NCBI GenBank assembly: GCA_021771815.1
Contig: JAETOE010000027.1
Coordinates: 1 to 64,000, forward strand
Source of the DNA: Roseburia hominis
Lineage (GTDB): Bacteria; Bacillota; Clostridia; Lachnospirales; Lachnospiraceae
Reading direction: 5' to 3'
DNA length: 64,000 nt
Of this stretch, positions 51,675 through 59,582 are shown one piece after another. Made by a program: the position numbers and the translations under genes. The notes below the pieces were generated by a model. It saw nothing but the letters and a program-made list of their open reading frames with translations. It was not told where the DNA came from and made no database searches. Numbering within the stretch: the stretch's first letter is position 1; each line of letters starts with the position of its first letter.

Positions 51675-53216
51675 ATGTCAAGGGATTATTTGACGGAGTT
51701 TCTTCCTGATCTGGAAGAATTCAAAGAAAAGACAATGAAATTTCATAATAAGGAAATGACCGTACCGGAGTACAAAGGCTTTTCCGGCGGCTTCGGAAGC
51801 TACGCTCAGCGCGGCGGCGAAAAGCATATGCTCCGCCTGCGCATGGCGGGAGGTCAGCTCACAAAGGAGCGTCTGAAATTTGTCGCCGACGTGTGCGAAC
51901 AGTATCACATTGATTTCATCAAGCTCACGACCTGCCAGTCGATTCAGCTTCACAATCTGGAAGCTGAGGATCTCTGCGAGTTGATCGACAAGGCCTGGAG
52001 GGCCGGAATGATCTCCCGCGGCGGCGGCGGCGATTTTCCGCGCAACATCATGGCGTCCCCACTCTCCGGCGTACAGGCAGATGAGTATTTCGACGTGCTC
52101 CCCTACGCGCAGGAAGCAGGCGAATACCTGATGAGCTTTATCAAAGCCGTAAAGTTCCCGCGCAAGCTGAAGGTCTGCTTTTCCAATTCGCCTGCCAATG
52201 AACCGCACGCGACCTTCCGCGACCTCGGCTTTGTCGCAAGACCGGATGGGGGCTTCGACGTGTACGCTGCTGGCGGACTCGGAAATAAGCCAAGCCTCGG
52301 CGCATGTGTCGCGACCGCCGTGGAACCGACGAAGATTCTCTACTACATCAAGGCAATGGTAGACACGTTCACCACCTACGGTAATTACGAGAACCGTGGC
52401 CGCGCAAGAACGCGCTTCATGCAGGATACGCTTGGAACGGAGGGCTTTATCGCTGCTTACAACGAGAAATTAAGCAATGTTTTCGCTTCCGAAAAGCTTG
52501 ATATCGCCCCGGTCATCCCCAAAATCACGAAAAAGGGAAGCGGCTCTTCGGTGACAGACCGACGCGTGACTGCCCAGAAGCAGGACGGGCTTTACGCTGT
52601 CTTCTATCAACCGATCGGAGGCGTTCTCTCCCCCGCCAAGGTAAAAGAACTCTACGATCTGATTTCCGGTATGGAGGATGTTGAGATCCGCCTCACCGCA
52701 GAGGAAGGTCTTTATGTCATCAACTGCACCGCAGACGAGGCAGGGGAAGTTCTCGCCCATACCGCGGACGGTGCGAATACGCTTTTTGAGACATCTGTCG
52801 CGTGCGTCGGCAACTCCATCTGTCAGGTCGGTATCGGTGATTCTCAGGCGCTTCTCCGTCTCTGCGTCGAGGCTGTGCAGAAGGAAAACTTTGCGGACGG
52901 CGTTCTTCCGAAAATTCACATTTCCGGCTGCCCGTCCTCCTGTGCCGCACATCAGACAGGAGACATCGGTTTCCGCGGCGCAGTCAAGCAGACGCCGGAC
53001 GGTCCGAAGCCTGCGTTTGCAATTTTCGTCGGCGGATGCGCCCTGCAGGGGAAGGAATGCATTGCCGATACCGGAAAGGCAATCGCCGTGACGGAGATTC
53101 CGTTGTTCCTCGTCGAGCTTGGCAAAATGGTCGCGGCGGAACAGACGACTTACGACAAATGGATCGAAACGCATCGTGACGCGCTCAACGCGCTTGTCGA
53201 AAAATATACGGCGTAA
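51675..53216 (+). CDS. Siroheme-dependent nitrite/sulfite reductase
   Basis: This 513-residue protein of the NirA/CysI family has two ferredoxin-like half-domains and two siroheme-binding domains. The coupled [4Fe-4S]-siroheme ligands are in CVGNSIC (about 400) and SGCPSSCAAHQTGDIGFRG (about 440). It takes six electrons, probably from ferredoxin, to reduce nitrite to ammonia or sulfite to sulfide; sequence alone does not decide which. The start at 51675 follows AACAAGGAGGATTGT. No other nitrogen or sulfur reduction gene is adjacent. Confidence 0.88.
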   Translation: MSRDYLTEFLPDLEEFKEKTMKFHNKEMTVPEYKGFSGGFGSYAQRGGEKHMLRLRMAGGQLTKERLKFVADVCEQYHIDFIKLTTCQSIQLHNLEAEDLCELIDKAWRAGMISRGGGGDFPRNIMASPLSGVQADEYFDVLPYAQEAGEYLMSFIKAVKFPRKLKVCFSNSPANEPHATFRDLGFVARPDGGFDVYAAGGLGNKPSLGACVATAVEPTKILYYIKAMVDTFTTYGNYENRGRARTRFMQDTLGTEGFIAAYNEKLSNVFASEKLDIAPVIPKITKKGSGSSVTDRRVTAQKQDGLYAVFYQPIGGVLSPAKVKELYDLISGMEDVEIRLTAEEGLYVINCTADEAGEVLAHTADGANTLFETSVACVGNSICQVGIGDSQALLRLCVEAVQKENFADGVLPKIHISGCPSSCAAHQTGDIGFRGAVKQTPDGPKPAFAIFVGGCALQGKECIADTGKAIAVTEIPLFLVELGKMVAAEQTTYDKWIETHRDALNALVEKYTA

Positions 53217-53249
53217 CAGACACAACGATCTATTCCATAAAACAAATGA

Positions 53250-53298
53250 AGGTGCAGCAGCATGAAGCAAATCCGCTTCATGCTGCTGCACCTCTTTT
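53250..53298. terminator. Terminator between the reductase gene and argS
   Basis: A 19-bp perfect stem (AGGTGCAGCAGCATGAAGC with its complement, 6-base loop) is followed by CTTTT on the plus strand. It separates the two convergent genes. Confidence 0.85.
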
Positions 53299-53324
53299 AC
53301 ACTTTCTGGAATTGTCTGTCACAT

Positions 53325-55112
53325 CTACATCCGCTCCGGCGCCTCAAAGCCAAGCAGGTGAATACACGTCTCAAGCACAGACTTCGTCAGGGTCAAAAGC
53401 TGAATGTAGGATTTCTGTACCGTCTCATTCTCCTCCGACATGATCTTCGTCTCATGGTAAAAGCTGTTGAACGCGTTGGCGAGCTCATAGATATAGGAGC
53501 AGATCTTATGCGGTGCCGTCTCTTCGTAAGCAGTCTCCATCATAGAATTGAAGCCTGAGAGCACGAGCATCAGGTTCTTTTCGCTCTGCGAATGTGCAGC
53601 CGCAATATCTGCACCGCTCTCATCCTTCCCCATGCCATGATATTTGTTCAAAATGGACTTGATGCGCACGATTGTATAGAGGATATAAGGACCCGTATTT
53701 CCCTCAAACGACGTAAATCGGTCAATATCAAAAATATAATCCTTGCTCGCCTGATTGGAAAGATCGCCGTACTTGATTGCTGCGAGCGCAATCATCTTCG
53801 ACGTTTCCTTCGCCTCTGCCTCGCTGATGTCCAGATTTTCCTTGGATTTCTGGTTCTCGGTAATCTTTTTCAACATCTCTTCGTTGACGCTTTCAAGCAG
53901 ATACTGCAGACGCATCACGCCGCCCTCGCGCGTTTTAAATGGTTTGCCGTCCTTGCCGTTCATCGTGCCAAAACCCAGAAACTGCAGTTCGGTGTCTGCC
54001 TCTACCAGTCCTGTCTTTCTCGCGCAGCGGAACACCTGTGTAAAATAAAGCTCCTGCCGCTTGTCCACGACATAAATCAATTTGTCCGGATTGTAATCCT
54101 TCATGCGCCAGACAATCGTCGCAAGATCGGTCGTATTGTAAAGAGATGCGCCGTCGGACTTTAAGATCATGCACGGTGGAATCTCCTTGGTGTCCGTGTC
54201 CTCTTTTACATCTACGACAAGCGCGCCGTCGCTGATATAGGCAAATCCGTCATCCTTCATCTTCTGCACCATATCCGGGATGTACGGCTGCGCGTCGGAT
54301 TCCCCCTTCCACAGATCAAAGGAAACATCCAGATTCTCATAATTGCGCTTTAGGTCTGTCACAGAGACGTTTAAAATATGCGTAAGCAGCGCCTGATAGC
54401 CTCTTCTGCCATGCTGCAGCTCATAGGTCGCCTGCATCGCGGCTTCCTTATATACGGCGTCTTCCTTTGATTTTCCGCTCGCCGTCGGATAAATCTCCTC
54501 CAGCTCGGAAATGGTAAACGGCGCTTCCACAGGGTATTCTCCCGTATAGCTCTCGTCAAAATACACAAGCTTTGGTTTTCTCTCCTTAAGCTCCGTAATG
54601 ATAAGCCCCATCTGTAAGCCCCAGTCGCCGAGATGTACGTCGCCGATGACCTTATGTCCCATGAAACGTCCGATGCGCTTGATGCTCTCGCCGATGATCG
54701 CGGAGCGCAGATGTCCGACGTGAAGCGGCTTCGCCACATTCGGTCCGCCGTAATCGATCATGATGGTCTTAGGCGCTTTCGTCTCCTCACAGCCAAAGCG
54801 TCCTTCATCCTTCTGCATCTCTTTCACATATTCCGCCAGATATGTCTCACTCAATTTAAAATTTAAGAAACCGGGCTTTACGGATTCTACCATGGAAAAC
54901 ATGTCGTTTGCCAAAAGCTTTGCAGCCACCTCGTCCGCAATCATAAACGGCGCTTTCTTATATTCTTTTGCTGCAGCCATCGCGCCGTTGCACTGATATT
55001 CGCAGAGATCCGGCCGGTTGGACAGCGTAACCTTTCCGTATTTGGAGTCGTAGCCGCAGGAGGCAAACGCCTGTGTAACCTCGTCTGTAATCAAGTCTAA
55101 TATTTTCTTCAT
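53325..55112 (-). CDS. argS: Arginyl-tRNA synthetase
   Basis: This 595-residue class I synthetase charges tRNA-Arg. It has the Arg-tRNA synthetase N-terminal domain (about 1-100), the HIGH-type motif in GGPNVAKPLHVGHLRSAIIG, the Rossmann core and a C-terminal DALR anticodon-binding domain (about 480-595). The start at 55112 follows AAGGAATATTGGAA; an in-frame TTG two codons upstream is unlikely. It has a leader of about 340 bases that contains a tandemly duplicated structured element. Confidence 0.96.
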   Translation of the reverse strand: MKKILDLITDEVTQAFASCGYDSKYGKVTLSNRPDLCEYQCNGAMAAAKEYKKAPFMIADEVAAKLLANDMFSMVESVKPGFLNFKLSETYLAEYVKEMQKDEGRFGCEETKAPKTIMIDYGGPNVAKPLHVGHLRSAIIGESIKRIGRFMGHKVIGDVHLGDWGLQMGLIITELKERKPKLVYFDESYTGEYPVEAPFTISELEEIYPTASGKSKEDAVYKEAAMQATYELQHGRRGYQALLTHILNVSVTDLKRNYENLDVSFDLWKGESDAQPYIPDMVQKMKDDGFAYISDGALVVDVKEDTDTKEIPPCMILKSDGASLYNTTDLATIVWRMKDYNPDKLIYVVDKRQELYFTQVFRCARKTGLVEADTELQFLGFGTMNGKDGKPFKTREGGVMRLQYLLESVNEEMLKKITENQKSKENLDISEAEAKETSKMIALAAIKYGDLSNQASKDYIFDIDRFTSFEGNTGPYILYTIVRIKSILNKYHGMGKDESGADIAAAHSQSEKNLMLVLSGFNSMMETAYEETAPHKICSYIYELANAFNSFYHETKIMSEENETVQKSYIQLLTLTKSVLETCIHLLGFEAPERM

Positions 55113-55191
55113 TTCCAATATTCCTTTTCTTTTTTCATAGCAATGTTTACTTGCGGGCGGTTCGCGCTATCGCTCCACTAAAAATAATTTC

Positions 55192-55439
55192 CCCCGCAGT
55201 GCGAACTCGCGTGCTAAGCCCGCTCGTTCACGTGCTTCGCACTATCAGTTCTCACCAAGACAATCCTCTCTGTGCAAGCACAGCGGCTTGTCTTGCCTCG
55301 CCCTGGCAATCTACATATAGATTTACCCCGCAGTGCGAACTCGCGTGCAGAGCCCGCTCGTTCACGTGCTTCGCACTATCAGTTCTCACCAAGACAATCC
55401 TCTCTGTGCAAGCACAGCGGCTTGTCTTGCCTCGCCCTG
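55192..55439 (-). repeat. Tandem duplicated structured element in the argS leader
   Basis: Two nearly identical copies of about 114 bases, 55192-55305 and 55326-55439, lie 134 bases apart. On the minus strand each begins GGCGAGGCAAGACAAG and can form CAAGACAA/TTGTCTTG around a perfect CTGTGC-TT-GCACAG hairpin, then AGTGCGAA/TTCGCACT around a variable inner stem. The copies differ at only a few bases, including paired positions in the inner stem. No T-box sequence is present. No gene lies in 55113-55574. Confidence 0.9.
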
Positions 55440-55463
55440 ACACTGCTCATTGCATACGCGTAC

Positions 55464-55491
55464 ATTATACCATAAGATGGCAATTTAACAA
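55464..55491 (-). promoter_or_regulatory. Probable argS promoter
   Basis: The minus strand has TTGTTA (55486-55491), 16 bases, TATAAT (55464-55469). Transcription would start just before the tandem leader elements. Confidence 0.55.
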
Positions 55492-55500
55492 TAGAAAAAA

Positions 55501-55540
55501 GAATGCGCTGTGGCATTTATCCTTCCACAGTGCATTCTTT
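55501..55540 (-). terminator. Terminator of the CAP-domain gene
   Basis: GAATGC-G-CTGTGG pairs with CCACAG-T-GCATTC around a 10-base loop. On the minus strand it is followed by TTTTTT. Confidence 0.85.
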
Positions 55541-55574
55541 GTTATGCTTTCAGCGTGTAATCATGCGCGTCATA

Positions 55575-56360
55575 CTAGTACGTGAACAACTGCGTCCAGT
55601 AATTTGTTCCCGCTGCATTCTGATAGTAGCCTACGCCGATGGATGTAAATTTCTCGTTGAGAATATTCGCGCGGTGTCCGGCGCTGTTCATCCAGCCGTT
55701 CATTACCTGCTCCGGCGTCCGCTGCCCCCACGCGATATTCTCTCCTGCGCCGCGATATGTCACGCCTGCCTGCGCAAGCGCGGTTGTAAACTTCGTTCCG
55801 TCCGGTCTGGTGTGCGAGAAGGAAACCTCTGTCTCCTGTGCGCGCACCTGCGCCGCTGCGGAAATATTTTTCTGCAGAGTGACAGGCTTTAATCCCGCCT
55901 TCGCACGCTCCTCATTGACCAGTTCCACGACACGGAGCACATACGCATGATACTCTGTCTCGATGCCTTCCTCCTGTCCCGGCTTGTTCTCCGGTGCGTT
56001 GTTGTCCGGCGTCTCCGGCTTGCTGTCATCCGGCGTTCCCGGCTTGTTCTCCGGTGCACTGTCGTCCGGCGTCTCCGGCTTGCTGTTATCCGGCGTTCCC
56101 GGCTTGTTCTCCGGTGCGCCGTCGTCCGGCGTCTCCGGCTTCTCTCCTGCGCCTGGATTGCATGGAAGCGTGATAACCACACAATTTCCAAACTGCTGCT
56201 TCTCCAATGACTCAAGACATTCCTTCAACGTGCTGCCATTCGCCGTGACAACCTTCTTTATCGTATTCGTATTCACAGTCGCAGCCTGCACCCCGCTCGT
56301 CTGTCCCATAAACGTCAGTCCCATCATCATTGCTGCTGCAAAAAGCACTGCTCTCTTCAT
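55575..56360 (-). CDS. Secreted CAP/SCP-domain protein with Pro-rich repeats
   Basis: This 261-residue protein has a signal peptide (about 1-26), a short N-terminal domain (about 27-68), three 20-residue repeats of the type KPETPDDSAPENKPGTPDDS (about 73-130) and a C-terminal CAP domain (about 138-260) with VELVNEERAKAGL, SHTRPDG, GENIAWG and the NSAGHRANIL block. CAP proteins of the YkwD type are secreted by many Firmicutes, some linked to spores; their activity is uncertain. The repeats look like a wall-spanning linker and repeat almost exactly at the DNA level (60 bases). Confidence 0.9.
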   Translation of the reverse strand: MKRAVLFAAAMMMGLTFMGQTSGVQAATVNTNTIKKVVTANGSTLKECLESLEKQQFGNCVVITLPCNPGAGEKPETPDDGAPENKPGTPDNSKPETPDDSAPENKPGTPDDSKPETPDNNAPENKPGQEEGIETEYHAYVLRVVELVNEERAKAGLKPVTLQKNISAAAQVRAQETEVSFSHTRPDGTKFTTALAQAGVTYRGAGENIAWGQRTPEQVMNGWMNSAGHRANILNEKFTSIGVGYYQNAAGTNYWTQLFTY

Positions 56361-56467
56361 TCTGTACCTCCTATATTGTTACAAATTTATTACATCTTTG
56401 TTACAAAGTGATTGTAACATAGAAGGTACATGAATCATACCGGAAAATCATGGCAGGCAAGGTGCTT

Positions 56468-57253
56468 CTAGTCATGCCGTTCCTCGCTGTCATACGTCTC
56501 GCAGAACCGTCCCGAAAACGCAGGTTCCTCGTCGCCGGCATATAAATGCGAGATGTCCCCAAAACCACAGATACGGAAAGATGCGATTCCCCTTCTGCGC
56601 TCTTCCGTATAGACGGTCGTCACAGAAGTCGGCGCCGCGCAGGTGTGATGCCACAGCACCATAGGCGACACATTCATCAGATGCGACAGAAGCGCACATT
56701 CCAGACCGAAATGACAGAAGAACACAAGTGTGTCGCGGTTCGCACGCTCCACACGGTAATTCGCGCCGTCTCTGACATACCCGTGTTCAGCGAGCAGCGC
56801 ATCCAGATTCTGCACGACCCAGTCGTACTCTGCACCTACTCCACCCTCCGCGCTCCTTGCAATCCGTATGCCGTTTCCGTCGTGCGTTCCCTGTGTCGTT
56901 CCCGCCTGCATCACCTCGTTTGCCGCCCACAGCTCCCTCCGCCAGAACCGCTCTTCCTTCGTCCAGTCCTGCGGTAGCCAATCCCATGCAATACTCTCTG
57001 CATCCGGGCGGTCAGGACGTGTAATCCTTACGTCAAACTCCCTGAGCCACTGGCATTCCTCCGCCGTGCGGTTCATCTTCTTTAATGTCAGGGAAGCCGT
57101 ATCCCTCGCTCTCCCAAGCGGTGATACATAAAAGTCTTTCACCGTAAGCTTCGACAACCGCCTGGCTAAAAGCTCCGCTTCCCTCCATCCTTTCTTCGTC
57201 AGAGAATCCCTCTCGTAATCCGGGTCTCCGTGTCTTACAATCAATAAACGCAT
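56468..57253 (-). CDS. Histidine phosphatase superfamily protein
   Basis: This 261-residue protein has the RHG motif in LLIVRHGDPDYE, the second Arg in SPLGRARDTA and the catalytic His near FFCHFGLECALL. It belongs to the phosphoglycerate mutase-like branch of phosphatases. The middle insert (about 90-150) is longer than in CobC-type enzymes. The substrate is unknown. The start at 57253 follows AAGGGAGAGCGTCGGTT. It stands between metY and the CAP gene with no obvious partner. Confidence 0.88.
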   Translation of the reverse strand: MRLLIVRHGDPDYERDSLTKKGWREAELLARRLSKLTVKDFYVSPLGRARDTASLTLKKMNRTAEECQWLREFDVRITRPDRPDAESIAWDWLPQDWTKEERFWRRELWAANEVMQAGTTQGTHDGNGIRIARSAEGGVGAEYDWVVQNLDALLAEHGYVRDGANYRVERANRDTLVFFCHFGLECALLSHLMNVSPMVLWHHTCAAPTSVTTVYTEERRRGIASFRICGFGDISHLYAGDEEPAFSGRFCETYDSEERHD

Positions 57254-57328
57254 AACCGACGCTCTCCCTTTTCTCAAAATCTGATAGAAAAAGTATACCC
57301 GCATCTATGTTTTCTGGCAAGCGCAATC

Positions 57329-57391
57329 CTACACTGCCGCAAACGTCTGCTACACTGCCGCAAATGTCTCCTACACTGCCGCAAACGCCTC
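57329..57391 (-). repeat. Three 21-bp tandem copies of the metY 3' end
   Basis: The unit CTACACTGCCGCAAACG plus four bases occurs at 57329-57349, 57350-57370 and 57371-57391. The last is the true end of metY (Thr/Ala-Phe-Ala-Ala-Val-stop). The other two repeat the same codons, including the TAG stop, outside the gene. Confidence 0.93.
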
Positions 57392-58672
57392 CTCCAAATC
57401 CTCGATAATGTCGGCAATATTTTCCGTTCCGATGGACAGACGGATCGTGTTCGGTTTGATTCCCTGCTCCAAAAGCTCCTCCGTCGTAAGCTGGGAATGC
57501 GTCGTGGATGCCGGATGAATCACAAGGGATTTTACATCCGCCACATTGGCAAGCAGTGAAAACAGCTCCAGATGGTCGATGAAATCCTTTGCCGTCTGCT
57601 CGTCCCCTTTGATTTCAAAAGTAAAGATCGAACCTCCGCCGTTCGGGAAATATTTCTTATAAAGCTCCCTCTGTACCGGATCGTCAGATACGGAAGGATG
57701 ATGCACCTTTTCCACTTTCGGATTTGCGTTTAAGTATTCCACGACCTTCAATGCGTTCTCCACATGCCGCTCGACGCGCAAGGACAACGTTTCCAATCCC
57801 TGCAGAAACAGGAAGGAGTGGAACGGCGACACCGTTGCTCCCGTATCACGAAGCAGTATCGCACGAATTTTCGTGACAAATGCCGCCGCGCCGACCGCCT
57901 TTGTAAAGCTGATGCCGTGATAGCTTGGATTCGGCTCTGTCAGTGACGGGAACTTTCCGCTCGCCTCCCAGTCAAACTTTCCGCTATCCACAATCACACC
58001 GCCGATTGCCGTTCCGTGACCTCCGATGAACTTCGTCGCGGAATGCACGACGATGTCTGCGCCATACGCAATCGGGCGCACCAGATAAGGCGTTGCAAAG
58101 GTATTGTCTACCACCAGCGGGATCTTATGTGCGTGTGCGATTGCTGCCAGCCTTTCAATATCTACCACATCGGAATTGGGATTGCCGAGCGTCTCAATAT
58201 GAATCGCTCTCGTATTCTCCAAAATTGCATTTTCCACTTCCTCATAATCGAACGGATCGACGAAGGTTGTTGTGATTCCGTACTCCGGAAATGTGTGTGC
58301 CAGCAGATTGTATGTACCGCCGTAAATGTTCTTTGCCGCCACGATGTGCTCCCCTGCATGCGCCAGATTCTGGAGCGCATATGTAATCGCCGCCGCGCCG
58401 GAAGATACTGCAAGCGCCGCCACACCGCCCTCAAGCGCTGCAATTCTCTGCTCAAACACATCCTCGGTCGGATTTGTCAGTCTTCCGTAAATATTTCCCG
58501 CATCTGTCAGCCCGAACCGCGCCGCCGCATGTGCGCTGTTGTCAAACACATAAGACGACGTCTGGTAAATCGGTACGGCTCTCGCGCCGGTAGCCGGGTC
58601 TGCTTCCTCCTGCCCTACATGAAGCTGCAATGTCTCAAATCTCAACTTTCTTTCCTTTAATGCTTTTCCCAT
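57371..58672 (-). CDS. metY: O-acetylhomoserine sulfhydrylase (aminocarboxypropyltransferase)
   Basis: This 433-residue Cys/Met-metabolism PLP enzyme makes homocysteine from O-acetylhomoserine and sulfide. It has the Schiff-base Lys in HSATKFIGGHGT, PIYQTSSYVF at the N-terminus and the insert typical of MetY rather than MetB (VDSGKFDWEASGKFPSLTEP in the segment near 230). HPASTTHSQLTTEEL ends the domain. The start follows AACAAGGAGGATTATT. I see no S-box or T-box leader upstream. Confidence 0.94.
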   Translation of the reverse strand: MGKALKERKLRFETLQLHVGQEEADPATGARAVPIYQTSSYVFDNSAHAAARFGLTDAGNIYGRLTNPTEDVFEQRIAALEGGVAALAVSSGAAAITYALQNLAHAGEHIVAAKNIYGGTYNLLAHTFPEYGITTTFVDPFDYEEVENAILENTRAIHIETLGNPNSDVVDIERLAAIAHAHKIPLVVDNTFATPYLVRPIAYGADIVVHSATKFIGGHGTAIGGVIVDSGKFDWEASGKFPSLTEPNPSYHGISFTKAVGAAAFVTKIRAILLRDTGATVSPFHSFLFLQGLETLSLRVERHVENALKVVEYLNANPKVEKVHHPSVSDDPVQRELYKKYFPNGGGSIFTFEIKGDEQTAKDFIDHLELFSLLANVADVKSLVIHPASTTHSQLTTEELLEQGIKPNTIRLSIGTENIADIIEDLEEAFAAV

Positions 58673-58769
58673 AATAATCCTCCTTGTTTTGCTTTACCTT
58701 ATACCATATAATTCCTACTTGATTACAATGAAATCGTAGCACGGAAATTTCTTCCTGTCTAATATGTAA

Positions 58770-58814
58770 AAGAGAGTACTGGCTATAGGTTGAACCTATA
58801 GCCAGTACTCTCTT
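58770..58814 (-). terminator. Terminator of the queT-like gene
   Basis: A perfect inverted repeat with 22-base arms around one central base (AAGAGAGTACTGGCTATAGG at its left) is followed by TTTTAC on the minus strand. It separates the transporter gene from metY. Confidence 0.8.
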
Positions 58815-58869
58815 CTCTTCTGCCACCCCGCCTTCCCTGGGCAATACACAGAATTTTATTCGTAACAGT

Positions 58870-59385
58870 TCAGCTTTCCGGGCCGAAAATCACATTGCGC
58901 ACCTTCGTCAGCGCATTCAAAAGGATCGTACCTAAGATGCAGCAGCAGATGACCTCTCCCGCTCCGACGGTCAGCATATAGAACGGAATCGACCAGTCCC
59001 TTCCGCCGTACTCCATCACAAGTCCATAGCCGTAGCGCAGAACAAACGGAATAATGATGACATTGGATGCTACCGGCGCAAGCGTGCACATGAACTTATG
59101 CTTCCGCAGCAGATATGTTCCGACCGCGCCAAGCAAAGTCGCCAGACTTCCAAACACAATGTCATAGATCGTCGCACCGGTCAGAAGGTTTGCAAGCAGA
59201 CACCCCACAAACAATCCCGGGATGGCCGCCGGTGTGAAATACGGTAAGATGGTAAGCGCCTCCGATATACGGACCTGGATCGCCCCGGAAGCAAGATTGA
59301 ACGCGTTGATAAAATAAGTCAACACGACATAGATTGCCGCAATCATTGCGGCCTGTACAATGAATTGTACCTTTCGATTTCTCAT
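58870..59385 (-). CDS. QueT-like transporter for a queuosine precursor
   Basis: This 171-residue membrane protein has five to six helices and the QueT/DUF988 signature (QVRISEALTILPYFTPAAIPGLFVG broken at the turn, then LLTGATIYDIVFGSLATLLG and a Glu-containing last helix). QueT proteins are substrate-binding subunits of ECF-type importers for preQ0/preQ1 or queuine. The leader carries a candidate preQ1 riboswitch, which supports the substrate. No ECF energising module is adjacent; a shared one elsewhere is usual. Confidence 0.88.
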   Translation of the reverse strand: MRNRKVQFIVQAAMIAAIYVVLTYFINAFNLASGAIQVRISEALTILPYFTPAAIPGLFVGCLLANLLTGATIYDIVFGSLATLLGAVGTYLLRKHKFMCTLAPVASNVIIIPFVLRYGYGLVMEYGGRDWSIPFYMLTVGAGEVICCCILGTILLNALTKVRNVIFGPES

Positions 59386-59393
59386 ATTCTTTT

Positions 59394-59437
59394 CTCCTTT
59401 AGTTTTGTTTTACGTCAGGAAGGTCTCGAACTGACGT
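59394..59437 (-). promoter_or_regulatory. Candidate preQ1-I riboswitch over the queT ribosome binding site
   Basis: On the minus strand CGTCAG pairs with CTGACG around a 12-base loop that begins TTCG. A-rich TAAAACAAAACTAAAGGAG then runs into the ribosome binding site. A short stem, a TTC-starting loop and an AAACTA(A)GG tail are the features of preQ1-I riboswitches, and the gene is the expected target. I did not verify the pseudoknot pairing base by base. Confidence 0.55.
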
Positions 59438-59551
59438 GATAGATCGCTGTGATCATTCACAGCAAACCCTGCTTGATCATAGGCGCAAGCGCCTATGATC
59501 AGCGTTCGCCGCTTGTCAATCCTGCTGGCAGACTGACTCGCTAGTGCTCAC
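59438..59551 (-). ncRNA. Structured leader element upstream of the queT-like gene
   Basis: On the minus strand, just after a TATGAT box (59555-59560), the leader begins GTGAGCACTAGCGAGTCA and forms GTCA/TGAC around CTGC/GCAG. A 13-base-arm palindrome, TGATCATAGGCGC with its complement around two bases (about 59473-59500), follows. The first part matches the nir leader (GAGC..AGCGAGTCA..GATTGAC). It precedes the riboswitch-like stem. Confidence 0.5.
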
Positions 59552-59582
59552 TTTATCATAATCCCAGAAAAAATACAATGCA

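Noticed and set aside
55113..55460. T-box riboswitch upstream of argS
   Set aside because: The leader is long and structured, but the conserved T-box sequence (AGGGTGG-ACCGCG type) and a terminator before the gene are missing.
55970..56150. CRISPR-like repeats
   Set aside because: The roughly 60-bp periodic units are in frame and encode the Pro-rich linker of the CAP-domain protein; there are no unique spacers.
58673..58814. S-box or T-box control of metY
   Set aside because: The only strong structure is a simple perfect inverted repeat with a T-run that serves as the terminator of the upstream gene.
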